A stretch of 64,000 nt of DNA from a virus: the IMG/VR virus record IMGVR_UViG_3300025102_000015, positions 21,635 to 85,634 of that record. The stretch is one strand, 5' to 3'. Below, in pieces: positions 26,693 through 35,189 of this stretch. The translations under genes were made by a program, and so were the position numbers. The notes beneath the pieces were generated by a model. That model saw only the letters and a program-made list of their open reading frames with translations. It was not told the DNA's origin and ran no database searches. Position 1 is the first letter of the stretch; each line of letters begins with the position of its first letter.

Positions 26693-29482
26693 ATGCCAGA
26701 GAGTCTTTCACAACAACGTATATCAGATCAATACACATCTCTATTACATATAAGCGGTGGTAGTATTGCTTCTTGGGATAGGCGTAGCGCTGGAGAACAT
26801 CCAGCTAAAGTGGCAAAAGTATACGACGGTGCTGGAAATGTTACTGGTATTTCTTTAAGTTCAGCAGACGATAGATTTATTATTAATAACTTCACTAAGC
26901 CTATAGGCTGGTCCTATCAAAAAGAGTGGTTGGATGCTTTTTTTCCTATTAATGTTATAATAATGACAACAAATTTTGTAAACCCAGGAACGAGAATAAT
27001 GGGTACAAGATGGGTTCTGCAATCAGAAGGATTATTTACAGTTGGTGCTGGAACGTATACTGATAAAAATAACGATACTTTTACTTTTACTGCAGGAAAT
27101 AATAAGCAAAGAAATGGTAATAATCTTCAACAGGGTGATATAGCTGGTGAGTATAGAGCCCCTGTATTATTAGAAGATCTACCAAACCATACCCACACAA
27201 CTAATACTAGGACAGAGATAGTTCCAGCTGGTAAACAAGGTGAAGGTACAAATGTTGGTTTTATATATTACTTCGGAGATACTATTAACCCGAAACAATT
27301 AACTGGTGAGGATGAGCGTTATCTAGATAGTGATGCTATTGTAGCATTTCAAAATAATACCGAATACAACGATCAATTAAATTACCGTGATTATTTAATT
27401 AAAACTCGTCATGAGCAGGGTAGAACATATACTGATGCAGATTTTGATCCACAATATTCAAATCAATCACTGAGAGGCTGGGCGCAGCCATCTGCTGGTG
27501 GCCCTGGTTGGGGTGGTATGTTAAATACAACAGGTAAATTTATTGGCAATAGTCCAAGACCAATTGATGTAAGATGGACATTTCAAGGTACAGAGTATTT
27601 TATTGCTAGACCTATATTTGATCCTCGTACACAGAGTAGAGTGCATCCAGGTAGATTTACAAATGCAGATTTACTTAAAGCACGTGATTTTATCATCGGT
27701 GTTCTCGGGGTAAAAGAAGCACAAAAAGCGTTAGCGGGTGTTAATAGATTGATAGAGTTAAACGAATTACCGGAGCAAGCACGTTTTGGTGAAAATTTAT
27801 ATTATGGATTAGTTCCAGGTTCAAGAGTTGTTGAATCCACAACTACTGGTCAGTGTATAGGTCATAATAATATACCACCAAATTACCCAGTATATTTTTG
27901 GAGACGTGTACCTCTTGATTCTGTTGATAATATACCTCCAGCTGAACGACCAAGAGAAAACTTACCATTTGAGCTTATTATCGATAGTAATCAAAAGTCT
28001 ACTAAAGGGAATGTATTTAATTTAAATAGGTGGGCAGTAGATAATGGTTGGAATGGTCAAGCTGCTTGTCGAATTATTATTGACACTGGCGTTTACATTT
28101 ACTCTGATGATCCAAATGATGATAAGGTACCAGGGATGATTATAGATGATTTTCCTGGTGGTTTAACCTTAATAAACAAGGGATTTATTATGGGTAGAGG
28201 CGGTAACGGCGGTAGTTTTTATTCTGACGCGCAAAATGGTGGAGATGCTATACATGTTATTGGAAACTCTGAAATTACTATCGATAATACTGCTGGTGGT
28301 ATTGGTGGTGGAGGTGGCGGTGGTTCTGCTTCTCTAGAAGGGGAATCAGGAGGCGGCGGTGGCGCCGGTGGTGGTTGGGGCGGTACGTCTACAATATTTC
28401 AATATCCAGGGTGGGATTTCGGTGATGGGGATGGTGGTCTAGTAGATATATCTACAGTAAGAGGTGCAAGGAATGATTTATGGAAAACTACTGCTGCTGG
28501 TGGAGCAGGTGGCGCGCCTGGTGAACTTGGCAGTAACGGTCGGTGGTATAATAAGTTTACTAGTCAGTATTCATTACAATTATTTAAATCTAGAGGTGAT
28601 ATTGTAACAATTGGCTGGGGACCATTGTGGCCTGCATTACCAGGTGTAGGTGGACAAGCCGGGGGGAGCGGTGCTCATGGAAGAAGAAGAAAAGGCTACG
28701 ATGATCAAGGGACTGGTGGTGGAGGTGGCCGTATACTAACAGCTACTGCTTATGGTGGCGGGACAGGCGGTATTCCTGGAGCACGTTTCGGTGCTATAGA
28801 TGCTGATGGTAACTTAAAAACTGATGGCCCGGAGTGGAGTAATACAGCACCGCGTAATAACGGATCAGTTAATGTACAGGTAATACCTAGGCCAGGTAGA
28901 TCAAGAGATAAAGTAATTGAAACATATGTAACAGCTTATAATAGAAGTCAACCATATCGTGGTTGGAACTCTGGTTATACGTTAAGACAAGCAAGAGGAT
29001 TTGGTGCTGGTCGAAACTGGGCAGTAGGTCCTCACTGGAGAGCTGATCAGGTTAATAATAATACACCTGGACTTCCTTATATTGTAGCTGGTGTAAATAA
29101 ACCAGGTAGGGGATCTCATACAGAGTTTGGTACTACAACAACTTTAAATTATAATGGATTTTCATACTTATCACCAACCGGTTGGGATGGTTATAACCAT
29201 AGATCTGCTTTAGTACGTGGTGGCAGTACTAATCAACCTGGTGTATATGAGATTGCACCAGTTCGTAGAATAGGTGGGCAAGATCTTTGGGCTGCGCGAT
29301 GGACTGAATATGTTAGTGCAGGTGGCGGTGGCTGGGGAGCAGCTGGAGGCCAGTCATGGGCTTCTACTAATCCAAGAAAACCTGGAAATGGTGGATTTAC
29401 AGTAAAAGCTACGGCTGGTACTGTTACTATAATAGGTGGTTTAGTATATGGTGAAACTCAAGGAAATGTCAACATTAGATAG
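26693..29482 (+). CDS. Tail fibre/adhesin with polyglycine-rich tip (gp38-like region)
   Basis: 929 residues. The first ~410 residues parallel the whole 359-residue protein encoded next (shared M-P-E-S-L start, T-S-L-L-H-x-S-G, E-W-L-D-A-F-F-P, an H-T-H-T-T motif near 166-170 like metal-binding motifs of short tail fibres, and the closing H-N-N-I-P-P-x-Y). After this comes about 520 residues absent from the paralogue, with G-R-G-G-N-G-G and long Gly runs (about 500-570, with further blocks to the C-terminus). That pattern is characteristic of the distal adhesin gp38 of T-even and S16-like phages, whose Gly-rich segments pack as polyglycine helices and present receptor-binding loops. Likely a receptor-binding protein at the tail tip. 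Confidence 0.7.
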   Translation: MPESLSQQRISDQYTSLLHISGGSIASWDRRSAGEHPAKVAKVYDGAGNVTGISLSSADDRFIINNFTKPIGWSYQKEWLDAFFPINVIIMTTNFVNPGTRIMGTRWVLQSEGLFTVGAGTYTDKNNDTFTFTAGNNKQRNGNNLQQGDIAGEYRAPVLLEDLPNHTHTTNTRTEIVPAGKQGEGTNVGFIYYFGDTINPKQLTGEDERYLDSDAIVAFQNNTEYNDQLNYRDYLIKTRHEQGRTYTDADFDPQYSNQSLRGWAQPSAGGPGWGGMLNTTGKFIGNSPRPIDVRWTFQGTEYFIARPIFDPRTQSRVHPGRFTNADLLKARDFIIGVLGVKEAQKALAGVNRLIELNELPEQARFGENLYYGLVPGSRVVESTTTGQCIGHNNIPPNYPVYFWRRVPLDSVDNIPPAERPRENLPFELIIDSNQKSTKGNVFNLNRWAVDNGWNGQAACRIIIDTGVYIYSDDPNDDKVPGMIIDDFPGGLTLINKGFIMGRGGNGGSFYSDAQNGGDAIHVIGNSEITIDNTAGGIGGGGGGGSASLEGESGGGGGAGGGWGGTSTIFQYPGWDFGDGDGGLVDISTVRGARNDLWKTTAAGGAGGAPGELGSNGRWYNKFTSQYSLQLFKSRGDIVTIGWGPLWPALPGVGGQAGGSGAHGRRRKGYDDQGTGGGGGRILTATAYGGGTGGIPGARFGAIDADGNLKTDGPEWSNTAPRNNGSVNVQVIPRPGRSRDKVIETYVTAYNRSQPYRGWNSGYTLRQARGFGAGRNWAVGPHWRADQVNNNTPGLPYIVAGVNKPGRGSHTEFGTTTTLNYNGFSYLSPTGWDGYNHRSALVRGGSTNQPGVYEIAPVRRIGGQDLWAARWTEYVSAGGGGWGAAGGQSWASTNPRKPGNGGFTVKATAGTVTIIGGLVYGETQGNVNIR

Positions 29483-29500
29483 TATTTTCAAATTGTGACA

Positions 29501-29506
29501 TAAATA
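29501..29506 (+). promoter_or_regulatory. Late promoter core (TAAATA)
   Basis: CATAAATA ends 8 nt before the ATG at 29515. Confidence 0.55.
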
Positions 29507-29514
29507 ATAGTAGT

Positions 29515-30594
29515 ATGCCAGAAAGTTTAACAAATCAATTTATATCTGATTTTTACACTTCTTTGCTCCATTTAAGTGGTGCGGAGTTAGGGGATACTTT
29601 AAATAAAGTTTTTGATGGTGCTGGTAATTCTACAGGACTTGCGTTAAGTGGTGATAGAGTTATAATTAATAATTATATATACCCTGAAGGACCTCTATCT
29701 GAACCAATAGAATGGTTAGATGCGTTTTTCCCTGTTGGTTGTCTCCAATTAACTTTTGATAATATAAACCCTCAAACAAGAATAGCTGGAACTACTTGGG
29801 AGATAGCTGCAGAAGGAAGGTTTTTAGTGGGTGTTGGTGGTCATACAGATAAAAACACCGATTATAGAAAATTTTGTGAAGATGGCTTACCTCCTGAGTC
29901 TGGTAACAGAGCAGGTGAATATATGACAGAGCTTAATGTTGGTAACATGCCAGCACATACACATACAACTAATGTTGGTTCTAATGATGTATTTGTATCT
30001 ACCGGTACAAGTGTTGCTAATGGCCAGCCCTTTGTTGCAACAGGGGTAGGTGTGACAAATTCAACACAAGCATGGCAAGAGCAGCAACGGGCAAGAAACG
30101 CGTTAGGAGCAGCGAGTGGATGGAATTGGAATAATCAGTTTGGAAACAGAACAGCAAATAATGATGATCCACAAGATATTGTAAGAAGATCACTTGATCT
30201 TAATTTTCAATTAGGTTCTGCTGCAAACTATGATCCGGATATAAGAAGCAGATATCTAAGTAATACACAGTTTCAATATAAAGAAGTAATCGGACTATGG
30301 AATGGTGAAACGCGATTTGTAGCGAGTAAATCGCCTTTAGGTAATGGATCGCAGTGGGACTTTAATGCTTATAGTTGGTGTATCGAGAAGGGTGCTGTGG
30401 ATGTAGGGTCAGCACAAGCTGGAGAGCTAGCTAATAATGCTAGCCGTGCAAGTGTTGTAACAAGAGATAATCAGCAAGTTAATTTTAATGAAGGATCTGA
30501 GAGCATTAGACAATCTACGTCTGTAGGTGAAGGTAAAAAACATAATAACATTCCTCCATCATATGGAGCATATGTATGGAGAAGAATAGCATAA
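29515..30594 (+). CDS. Short tail fibre-like protein, paralogue of the upstream adhesin
   Basis: 359 residues. It shares with the N-terminal part of the upstream 929-residue protein the opening M-P-E-S-L, the E-W-L-D-A-F-F-P segment, the G-x-x-T-D-K-N turn, the P-A-H-T-H-T-T motif and the C-terminal H-N-N-I-P-P-S-Y ... V-W-R-R ending. It lacks the polyglycine tip. A pair of fibre proteins with a common base and different tips could form a hetero-assembly, or alternative receptor-binding proteins. Confidence 0.65.
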   Translation: MPESLTNQFISDFYTSLLHLSGAELGDTLNKVFDGAGNSTGLALSGDRVIINNYIYPEGPLSEPIEWLDAFFPVGCLQLTFDNINPQTRIAGTTWEIAAEGRFLVGVGGHTDKNTDYRKFCEDGLPPESGNRAGEYMTELNVGNMPAHTHTTNVGSNDVFVSTGTSVANGQPFVATGVGVTNSTQAWQEQQRARNALGAASGWNWNNQFGNRTANNDDPQDIVRRSLDLNFQLGSAANYDPDIRSRYLSNTQFQYKEVIGLWNGETRFVASKSPLGNGSQWDFNAYSWCIEKGAVDVGSAQAGELANNASRASVVTRDNQQVNFNEGSESIRQSTSVGEGKKHNNIPPSYGAYVWRRIA

Positions 30595-30600
30595 AAAATC

Positions 30601-32151
30601 ATGGCAAATATTACTATAGTAAAATTAAAAGTTAGAAGAGGTACTGATAGTCAGCGTCAAGACATTGTATTAGATCAAGGAGAGGTTGGTTATACTCTTG
30701 ATTCTAAGAGATTATTTGTTGGTGACGGAGCAACTTACGGTGGTACTGTTGCTGGTAATAAAGCAGTAGGCCCATTTGCATCAGTTGCTAGTTTAGGTCC
30801 AGGTGCTGGGGAATCTCCTTACTTACAAATCGGTGACCTTGGATATGCAGATAGTCGGTTATATATTTTAACTGGAGCTAGCTCGACTGGTAAAGCATAT
30901 ACTAATGCTTTGTCAGGATGGGCATATATAGGCAATATACCTGATGATACATCTATCGAATTTGATAGTAATAATAAGCTTTCTGTTAAAAACCAAGGTT
31001 TAGATTCGCAAAATATAGGTACAACATTTTTTGGAGATGGTTTATTATCATCTAATACAGAGGCTGGGCAAGCAAGTGTAGCATTCAATACAGACTTTTT
31101 AGAGTTATCAAGTGCTGCTGGAGTAAAAGGGAGGCTAACACCTAAGCAGAATTCTATAACAAAGCGAGAAATAAAGGCTTTATTTCCATCTGCAAGTGGT
31201 TTAAAAGGCGGGGACGGTGAAGAGTTATCTCTCAGCGTTAATGAAGATCAATTTAAGTTTGATGTTAATAATAAGTTAGAACTTAAGAGTGTTGGATCAT
31301 TATCATTTCCTATATCTACATGGGCTGGACCAGGCGATGGAACATCCTCAACAGAGGGTAGATTAGGTGGTGGTTTAACTGTAAATACAGCATCTAATAG
31401 ACTCGAAACAACATTACAATCTGTTGACGGAGCACTTTTAATAAATGATAACGGCGTTGTAACATTAAATGGATCTACTTCAGCATTTCAAGAAATGCCT
31501 TATGTTAATGTAGAAAAGGGGTTAGTCACTGACGTACAAAGCTCTATATTTGATGTTGTAACAGCTACTGGGTTATCTGGTGCAGGTGCTGGTGATGGTG
31601 TGCCAATTGGTTCTATTTTACCACATGCGCAAGCGTTTAGCACCCCTCCCGCAGGTTATCTATTGTGTGATGGTCATGCATATGATGCAAATACTGATCC
31701 GAAGTATAGACAGCTTTTTGATAAGATAGGTACTGTATATGGAGGTACAGGAATGTCTCTCTTTAGAGTACCGAGTTTAACTGGTGGTGACGTTATGCTT
31801 TACGGTGCAGATGGTGCTATTACAGCAAGTACAAAAACACTATTCTTAAGTGCTACTGATGATGATCCTAACGGACTGCAGCAAAATAATTTAAGCGCCT
31901 TTGGTGTTAACTTTATTATTAAATATGCTGAAGATCCTGTTTTAAACATCTTTAATGGCGCTCCTAATCAGGTGAGTCAGGGATTTTTAGGTAAATATGC
32001 ACAGCAAGTATGTAACGGATTAGATTCAGGTGGAGGTGCAGTATCTTTAAGTTCTGCTGGATTTATTACCATGGCTTTATCCGGTGCTGTGCGTAATAGC
32101 GGTAGTAATGAAACATTTGATAGATTTGCAATACCGGTTTATAGCTATTAA
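30601..32151 (+). CDS. Tail collar fibre protein with Mtd-like N-terminal domain
   Basis: 516 residues. The N-terminal ~45 residues (V-K-L-K-V-R-R-G-T ... G-E-V-G-Y-T-L-D-S-K-R-L-F-V-G-D-G) are the Mtd-type domain found at the virion-proximal end of many phage fibres. A phage tail collar domain follows near 337-400 (P-I-G-S-I-L-P, then P-A-G-Y-L-L-C-D-G, ending F-R-V-P-S-L-T-G). In between lies a long beta-repeat shaft. It starts 6 nt after the previous stop, without a clear promoter of its own, so it is probably cotranscribed. Confidence 0.75.
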   Translation: MANITIVKLKVRRGTDSQRQDIVLDQGEVGYTLDSKRLFVGDGATYGGTVAGNKAVGPFASVASLGPGAGESPYLQIGDLGYADSRLYILTGASSTGKAYTNALSGWAYIGNIPDDTSIEFDSNNKLSVKNQGLDSQNIGTTFFGDGLLSSNTEAGQASVAFNTDFLELSSAAGVKGRLTPKQNSITKREIKALFPSASGLKGGDGEELSLSVNEDQFKFDVNNKLELKSVGSLSFPISTWAGPGDGTSSTEGRLGGGLTVNTASNRLETTLQSVDGALLINDNGVVTLNGSTSAFQEMPYVNVEKGLVTDVQSSIFDVVTATGLSGAGAGDGVPIGSILPHAQAFSTPPAGYLLCDGHAYDANTDPKYRQLFDKIGTVYGGTGMSLFRVPSLTGGDVMLYGADGAITASTKTLFLSATDDDPNGLQQNNLSAFGVNFIIKYAEDPVLNIFNGAPNQVSQGFLGKYAQQVCNGLDSGGGAVSLSSAGFITMALSGAVRNSGSNETFDRFAIPVYSY

Positions 32152-32154
32152 ATA
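32149..32154 (+). promoter_or_regulatory. Possible late promoter core (TAAATA)
   Basis: TTAAATA overlaps the stop of the upstream gene; 9 nt before the ATG at 32164, longer than the usual 5-6. Confidence 0.4.
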
Positions 32155-32163
32155 TTTTAACAC

Positions 32164-33825
32164 ATGTCCATACAAATTTTAGAAAACACATTATTAAAAC
32201 TTCTTGTTAGGAGAGGTACGAATTTTGATCGACAGCAAATAACATTAGAAACTGGCGAATTAGGTTACACAACTGATACAAAGAGATTATATATTGGTGA
32301 TGGTACAACTAAGGGTGGTATTATAGTTGGAAATAAATGGGCAGGTGAAGCAGCTGATCTAACATCATTAGCACCTGTAGCGAGTGGTGATTATGCATAT
32401 GATACAGATAATCGTGAATTTAAAATTCTAGTTAAAGGTACAGGAAGCGTAGCAGCTGATTGGGTAACTGTTGCAACATATTTAAGTGCATTTAACCCAT
32501 CTATTAATATTGACGCCAATAATAGGATATCAGTTGGTACATTATCAGCTGGTAATTTTTCTTTAAATGCAATAGGAAATTCCTTAACAATCGATGGATC
32601 AGAAAAATTAGCGTTAAGTTCTACTATAAGTATAGACAAGATTACACAGAATAGTACGGGCTTAACTGATTATCTTACTCTACCATCAAAAGTAGATGTA
32701 GGTGGTGTACCATATACTTTTCCTACTACAGGTCCGCAAAAAGAGGACTTTTTGGCTTTCGAAAAGAGTAATGGCGCTGGGGGATCTCAACTTGCTTGGA
32801 AAGTACCCAAAGAAGTTTTAACAGCTGTTGCACCAACCACAGCTGCTTTAATTCCGGTTGGTTCTATTCAAACATATGCCGGTCCATTGACAAGTGCACC
32901 ATATGGTTGGTTGAATTGTAACGGGCAAGCTGTTAATGCTGTAACATATTCTGAGCTTCTCACTGCTCTTAATGGACAATATGGGCGTAATTTTACAGAT
33001 AATACTTTCAATGTTCCAAATTTAAGTTCTACATTTATACATGGCTTTGATTCAACAACCAACAGTCTAGGAGCTCAATTCCCTTCTCGTGGAGTAGGAT
33101 TATCGGCTCAAAAAACAACACTTTCAGCTGTTGGTATGAATTTTATTATCAAAGCTTTTGGCGGTGTAACTAATCCAACATATACCATTGGTAAAAACTT
33201 ATCTGCTACTATTACTTCAGGATCAGGTGTTACACAAAATGTAACCGATACAGCCTTTAACCCACTTAGTGGTGAAGTAAGAATAACAAGACCACAGCCT
33301 GGTATGCAAATATACGATACACCGAATATAGAACATACCTTTAAAATGCCAGGTGGTGTATCGTATGTTAAGTTTTACGTAACCGGGTCAGGATCTCCCG
33401 GTGATAAGCAATCGGGTAACGCCGGTGCTACAGCTATTGGATATCTTTCTGCAAAACCCGGAACAGAGTTTCCAGTTATTGTTGGAGCCGCTCCAATTGG
33501 ACTTACTAGCGGACAAACTAGTTACATATATGAACCTAAAGCAGATGGTAATGATCCAATAGTTACAGCGCCAGGTGGCGCGTTTGGTTCAATAGACGCT
33601 GCGTCTCCAACAATTGCTGAAAGTGGATATTTACCGACAGGTACATTAAGGATTTTAGGTGGGGTTGGATTTATCGATACAGACGATGGTGGAGATGAAG
33701 AAGATGTTGGTGGAGCTGGATTTTATGGACACTCACCTGCATATGGCGGGGGTGGAGGGTCACATGCTGATAAACCCGCAAGTGCTGCCGTTGCAACTGG
33801 TGTTGTTGTGTTTGAATGGAACTAG
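32164..33825 (+). CDS. Tail collar fibre protein with Mtd-like N-terminal domain and Gly-rich tip
   Basis: 553 residues, paralogue of the previous gene: V-R-R-G-T ... G-E-L-G-Y-T-T-D-T-K-R-L-Y-I-G-D-G at the N-terminus and a collar domain near 230-300 (I-P-V-G-S-I-Q, then P-Y-G-W-L-N-C-N-G, ending F-N-V-P-N-L-S). The C-terminal 150 residues differ from the paralogue: a beta domain ending in a short Gly-rich stretch (Y-G-G-G-G-G-S-H-A-D), likely the receptor-contacting end. Probably part of the adsorption apparatus. Confidence 0.75.
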   Translation: MSIQILENTLLKLLVRRGTNFDRQQITLETGELGYTTDTKRLYIGDGTTKGGIIVGNKWAGEAADLTSLAPVASGDYAYDTDNREFKILVKGTGSVAADWVTVATYLSAFNPSINIDANNRISVGTLSAGNFSLNAIGNSLTIDGSEKLALSSTISIDKITQNSTGLTDYLTLPSKVDVGGVPYTFPTTGPQKEDFLAFEKSNGAGGSQLAWKVPKEVLTAVAPTTAALIPVGSIQTYAGPLTSAPYGWLNCNGQAVNAVTYSELLTALNGQYGRNFTDNTFNVPNLSSTFIHGFDSTTNSLGAQFPSRGVGLSAQKTTLSAVGMNFIIKAFGGVTNPTYTIGKNLSATITSGSGVTQNVTDTAFNPLSGEVRITRPQPGMQIYDTPNIEHTFKMPGGVSYVKFYVTGSGSPGDKQSGNAGATAIGYLSAKPGTEFPVIVGAAPIGLTSGQTSYIYEPKADGNDPIVTAPGGAFGSIDAASPTIAESGYLPTGTLRILGGVGFIDTDDGGDEEDVGGAGFYGHSPAYGGGGGSHADKPASAAVATGVVVFEWN

Positions 33826-33857
33826 TTGCTTTATAGCGTAGAGAAAATAACTACAAT

Positions 33858-34025
33858 ATGGAAGAAGTTATAGTTGAAGGTCTCGATTTTGAAGACTTTG
33901 TAACTCTAAAACAAATTTTAGCTAATAACACTAGCTTTAGATATGGTGAAAGTCAACTGCATGCTGACACCAGTATTTTAATTGAAAAGATAGATAAAAT
34001 TCTTCAAGTCTTTGATGAAGAATAA
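33858..34025 (+). CDS. Short hypothetical protein
   Basis: 55 residues, acidic and helical (M-E-E-V-I-V-E-G-L-D-F-E-D-F at the N-terminus, L-I-E-K-I-D-K-I-L-Q-V-F at the C-terminus). It fills the gap between the collar fibre gene and the next small gene, whose TAAATA core overlaps its stop codon. No promoter was identified. Codon pattern and tight packing support a real gene; function unknown. Confidence 0.5.
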   Translation: MEEVIVEGLDFEDFVTLKQILANNTSFRYGESQLHADTSILIEKIDKILQVFDEE

Positions 34026-34028
34026 ATA
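34023..34028 (+). promoter_or_regulatory. Late promoter core (TAAATA)
   Basis: AATAAATA overlaps the stop codon of the 55-residue gene and ends 5 nt before the ATG at 34034. Confidence 0.6.
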
Positions 34029-34033
34029 CTTGT

Positions 34034-34246
34034 ATGAATACAAGTGTTTGCAGAGCTAATGCACTCTGCGAAGAATTTTCCGACTACGTTATATATGATA
34101 ACGAGTCTGAAAGTATCCTTGTCAATATACCATTCGAGCACTTTAAAACGGTACATTTAGAGTTATCAAAGTTAGGTTACATGTTAGTGTTTAAAACACA
34201 AATCAAAAAAACAAAATCTCTAACCTGTACTTTTATAAAGGAATGA
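34034..34246 (+). CDS. Small hypothetical late protein
   Basis: 70 residues, no family recognised. Mixed alpha/beta pattern with the segment S-I-L-V-N-I-P-F-E-H-F-K-T-V-H-L-E. The ATG is exactly 5 nt behind a late promoter core, which supports the start and a late expression time. Confidence 0.55.
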   Translation: MNTSVCRANALCEEFSDYVIYDNESESILVNIPFEHFKTVHLELSKLGYMLVFKTQIKKTKSLTCTFIKE

Positions 34247-34251
34247 GTAAT

Positions 34252-34257
34252 TAAATA
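34252..34257 (+). promoter_or_regulatory. Late promoter core (TAAATA)
   Basis: ATTAAATA ends 5 nt before the ATG at 34263. Confidence 0.65.
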
Positions 34258-34262
34258 TATAT

Positions 34263-35189
34263 ATGGCAGCATTAGCAGGATTTCCAACAGATATATCATT
34301 ACCCGCGGAGGCAAGATATTATACCTTCGTCGAAGTTGGTAAATCTTTTAATTCAAATTATGATATTACGTGGTCTTTTCAATATAAGCTACCGAGTACT
34401 AGTTTTGGTACAACAGCTAAATCTCATAATTATGAATTAGGTTTTTCAACGTTTTTAACTAATTTACCTAAACCTCTATCTTGTCTACCTGGACAATATA
34501 TTGGTGATCAAGACCCAGAATTTGTATTATCAGCAAATGCACTGCTGACGGAAGGATATACCGCCGCAGGTGTTTTATCCTCTTCTGAACCTTTAAAAAC
34601 AGAAGGCGCTTCTACAGTTTTACTCCAAGGGGCTGTACTTAGTGGTATGTTAGTTAAAGTAGCGTTTGATTCTACTGGTAAATACGCGTTAACAGGTAGA
34701 GATGATCGACCCGGGGTAAAGCCTCACCAAGTATTAAGAGAATCAATTATAACACGAGACTTTTTACATAATGTAGTTGTTAATAACCACCTTTCTTCCA
34801 TTTCTACTACATTTAGTACTATATCTACAGATACATATAGAACTTTAAGATTTAGGTATGTTGATCTTGGACGAACCCTGTATGTTGATTCACGAGAGAG
34901 TGATACTACAACATATACTTTACTAACAGCTATTAACCTCGGTACAAGATATAGTACTCTTTCTAATATAGAAAACATTTATTGCGGGTTTGCCTTCTCT
35001 ACTCCAATTTCAGCGAATTATGCAGCAACTGCTGCTGCTTATCAATTAAGTGCAAAAGACTTTTTCTTAAGAAACTTTCATGTTGAAGGGTATGAAGGAA
35101 GTGAGGTACTTACTGAAACTATACGTACACCTCGTTTAAGTTCAGTGCCTAGTACTCCATTTACAACTGTTACTAACATTACTGCATAA
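34263..35189 (+). CDS. Structural protein, possible lectin-like jelly roll
   Basis: 308 residues. Beta-rich throughout: D-I-T-W-S-F-Q-Y-K-L near the start, L-R-F-R-Y-V-D-L-G-R-T-L-Y-V-D-S-R-E in the middle, Y-C-G-F-A-F-S-T-P-I and then D-F-F-L-R-N-F-H-V-E-G-Y-E-G near the end. The order of strands is reminiscent of L-type lectin/concanavalin folds, a common choice for phage surface or fibre-tip proteins. Its stop overlaps the ATG of the giant protein that follows (TAATG), so the two are translated together and may interact. Confidence 0.5.
   Translation: MAALAGFPTDISLPAEARYYTFVEVGKSFNSNYDITWSFQYKLPSTSFGTTAKSHNYELGFSTFLTNLPKPLSCLPGQYIGDQDPEFVLSANALLTEGYTAAGVLSSSEPLKTEGASTVLLQGAVLSGMLVKVAFDSTGKYALTGRDDRPGVKPHQVLRESIITRDFLHNVVVNNHLSSISTTFSTISTDTYRTLRFRYVDLGRTLYVDSRESDTTTYTLLTAINLGTRYSTLSNIENIYCGFAFSTPISANYAATAAAYQLSAKDFFLRNFHVEGYEGSEVLTETIRTPRLSSVPSTPFTTVTNITA

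Noticed and set aside
30601-33825. Mtd-like N-terminal domains suggested a diversity-generating retroelement
   Set aside because: No reverse transcriptase, no template/variable repeat pair with A-to-N substitutions seen in the window. The domain is also common in ordinary fibres.
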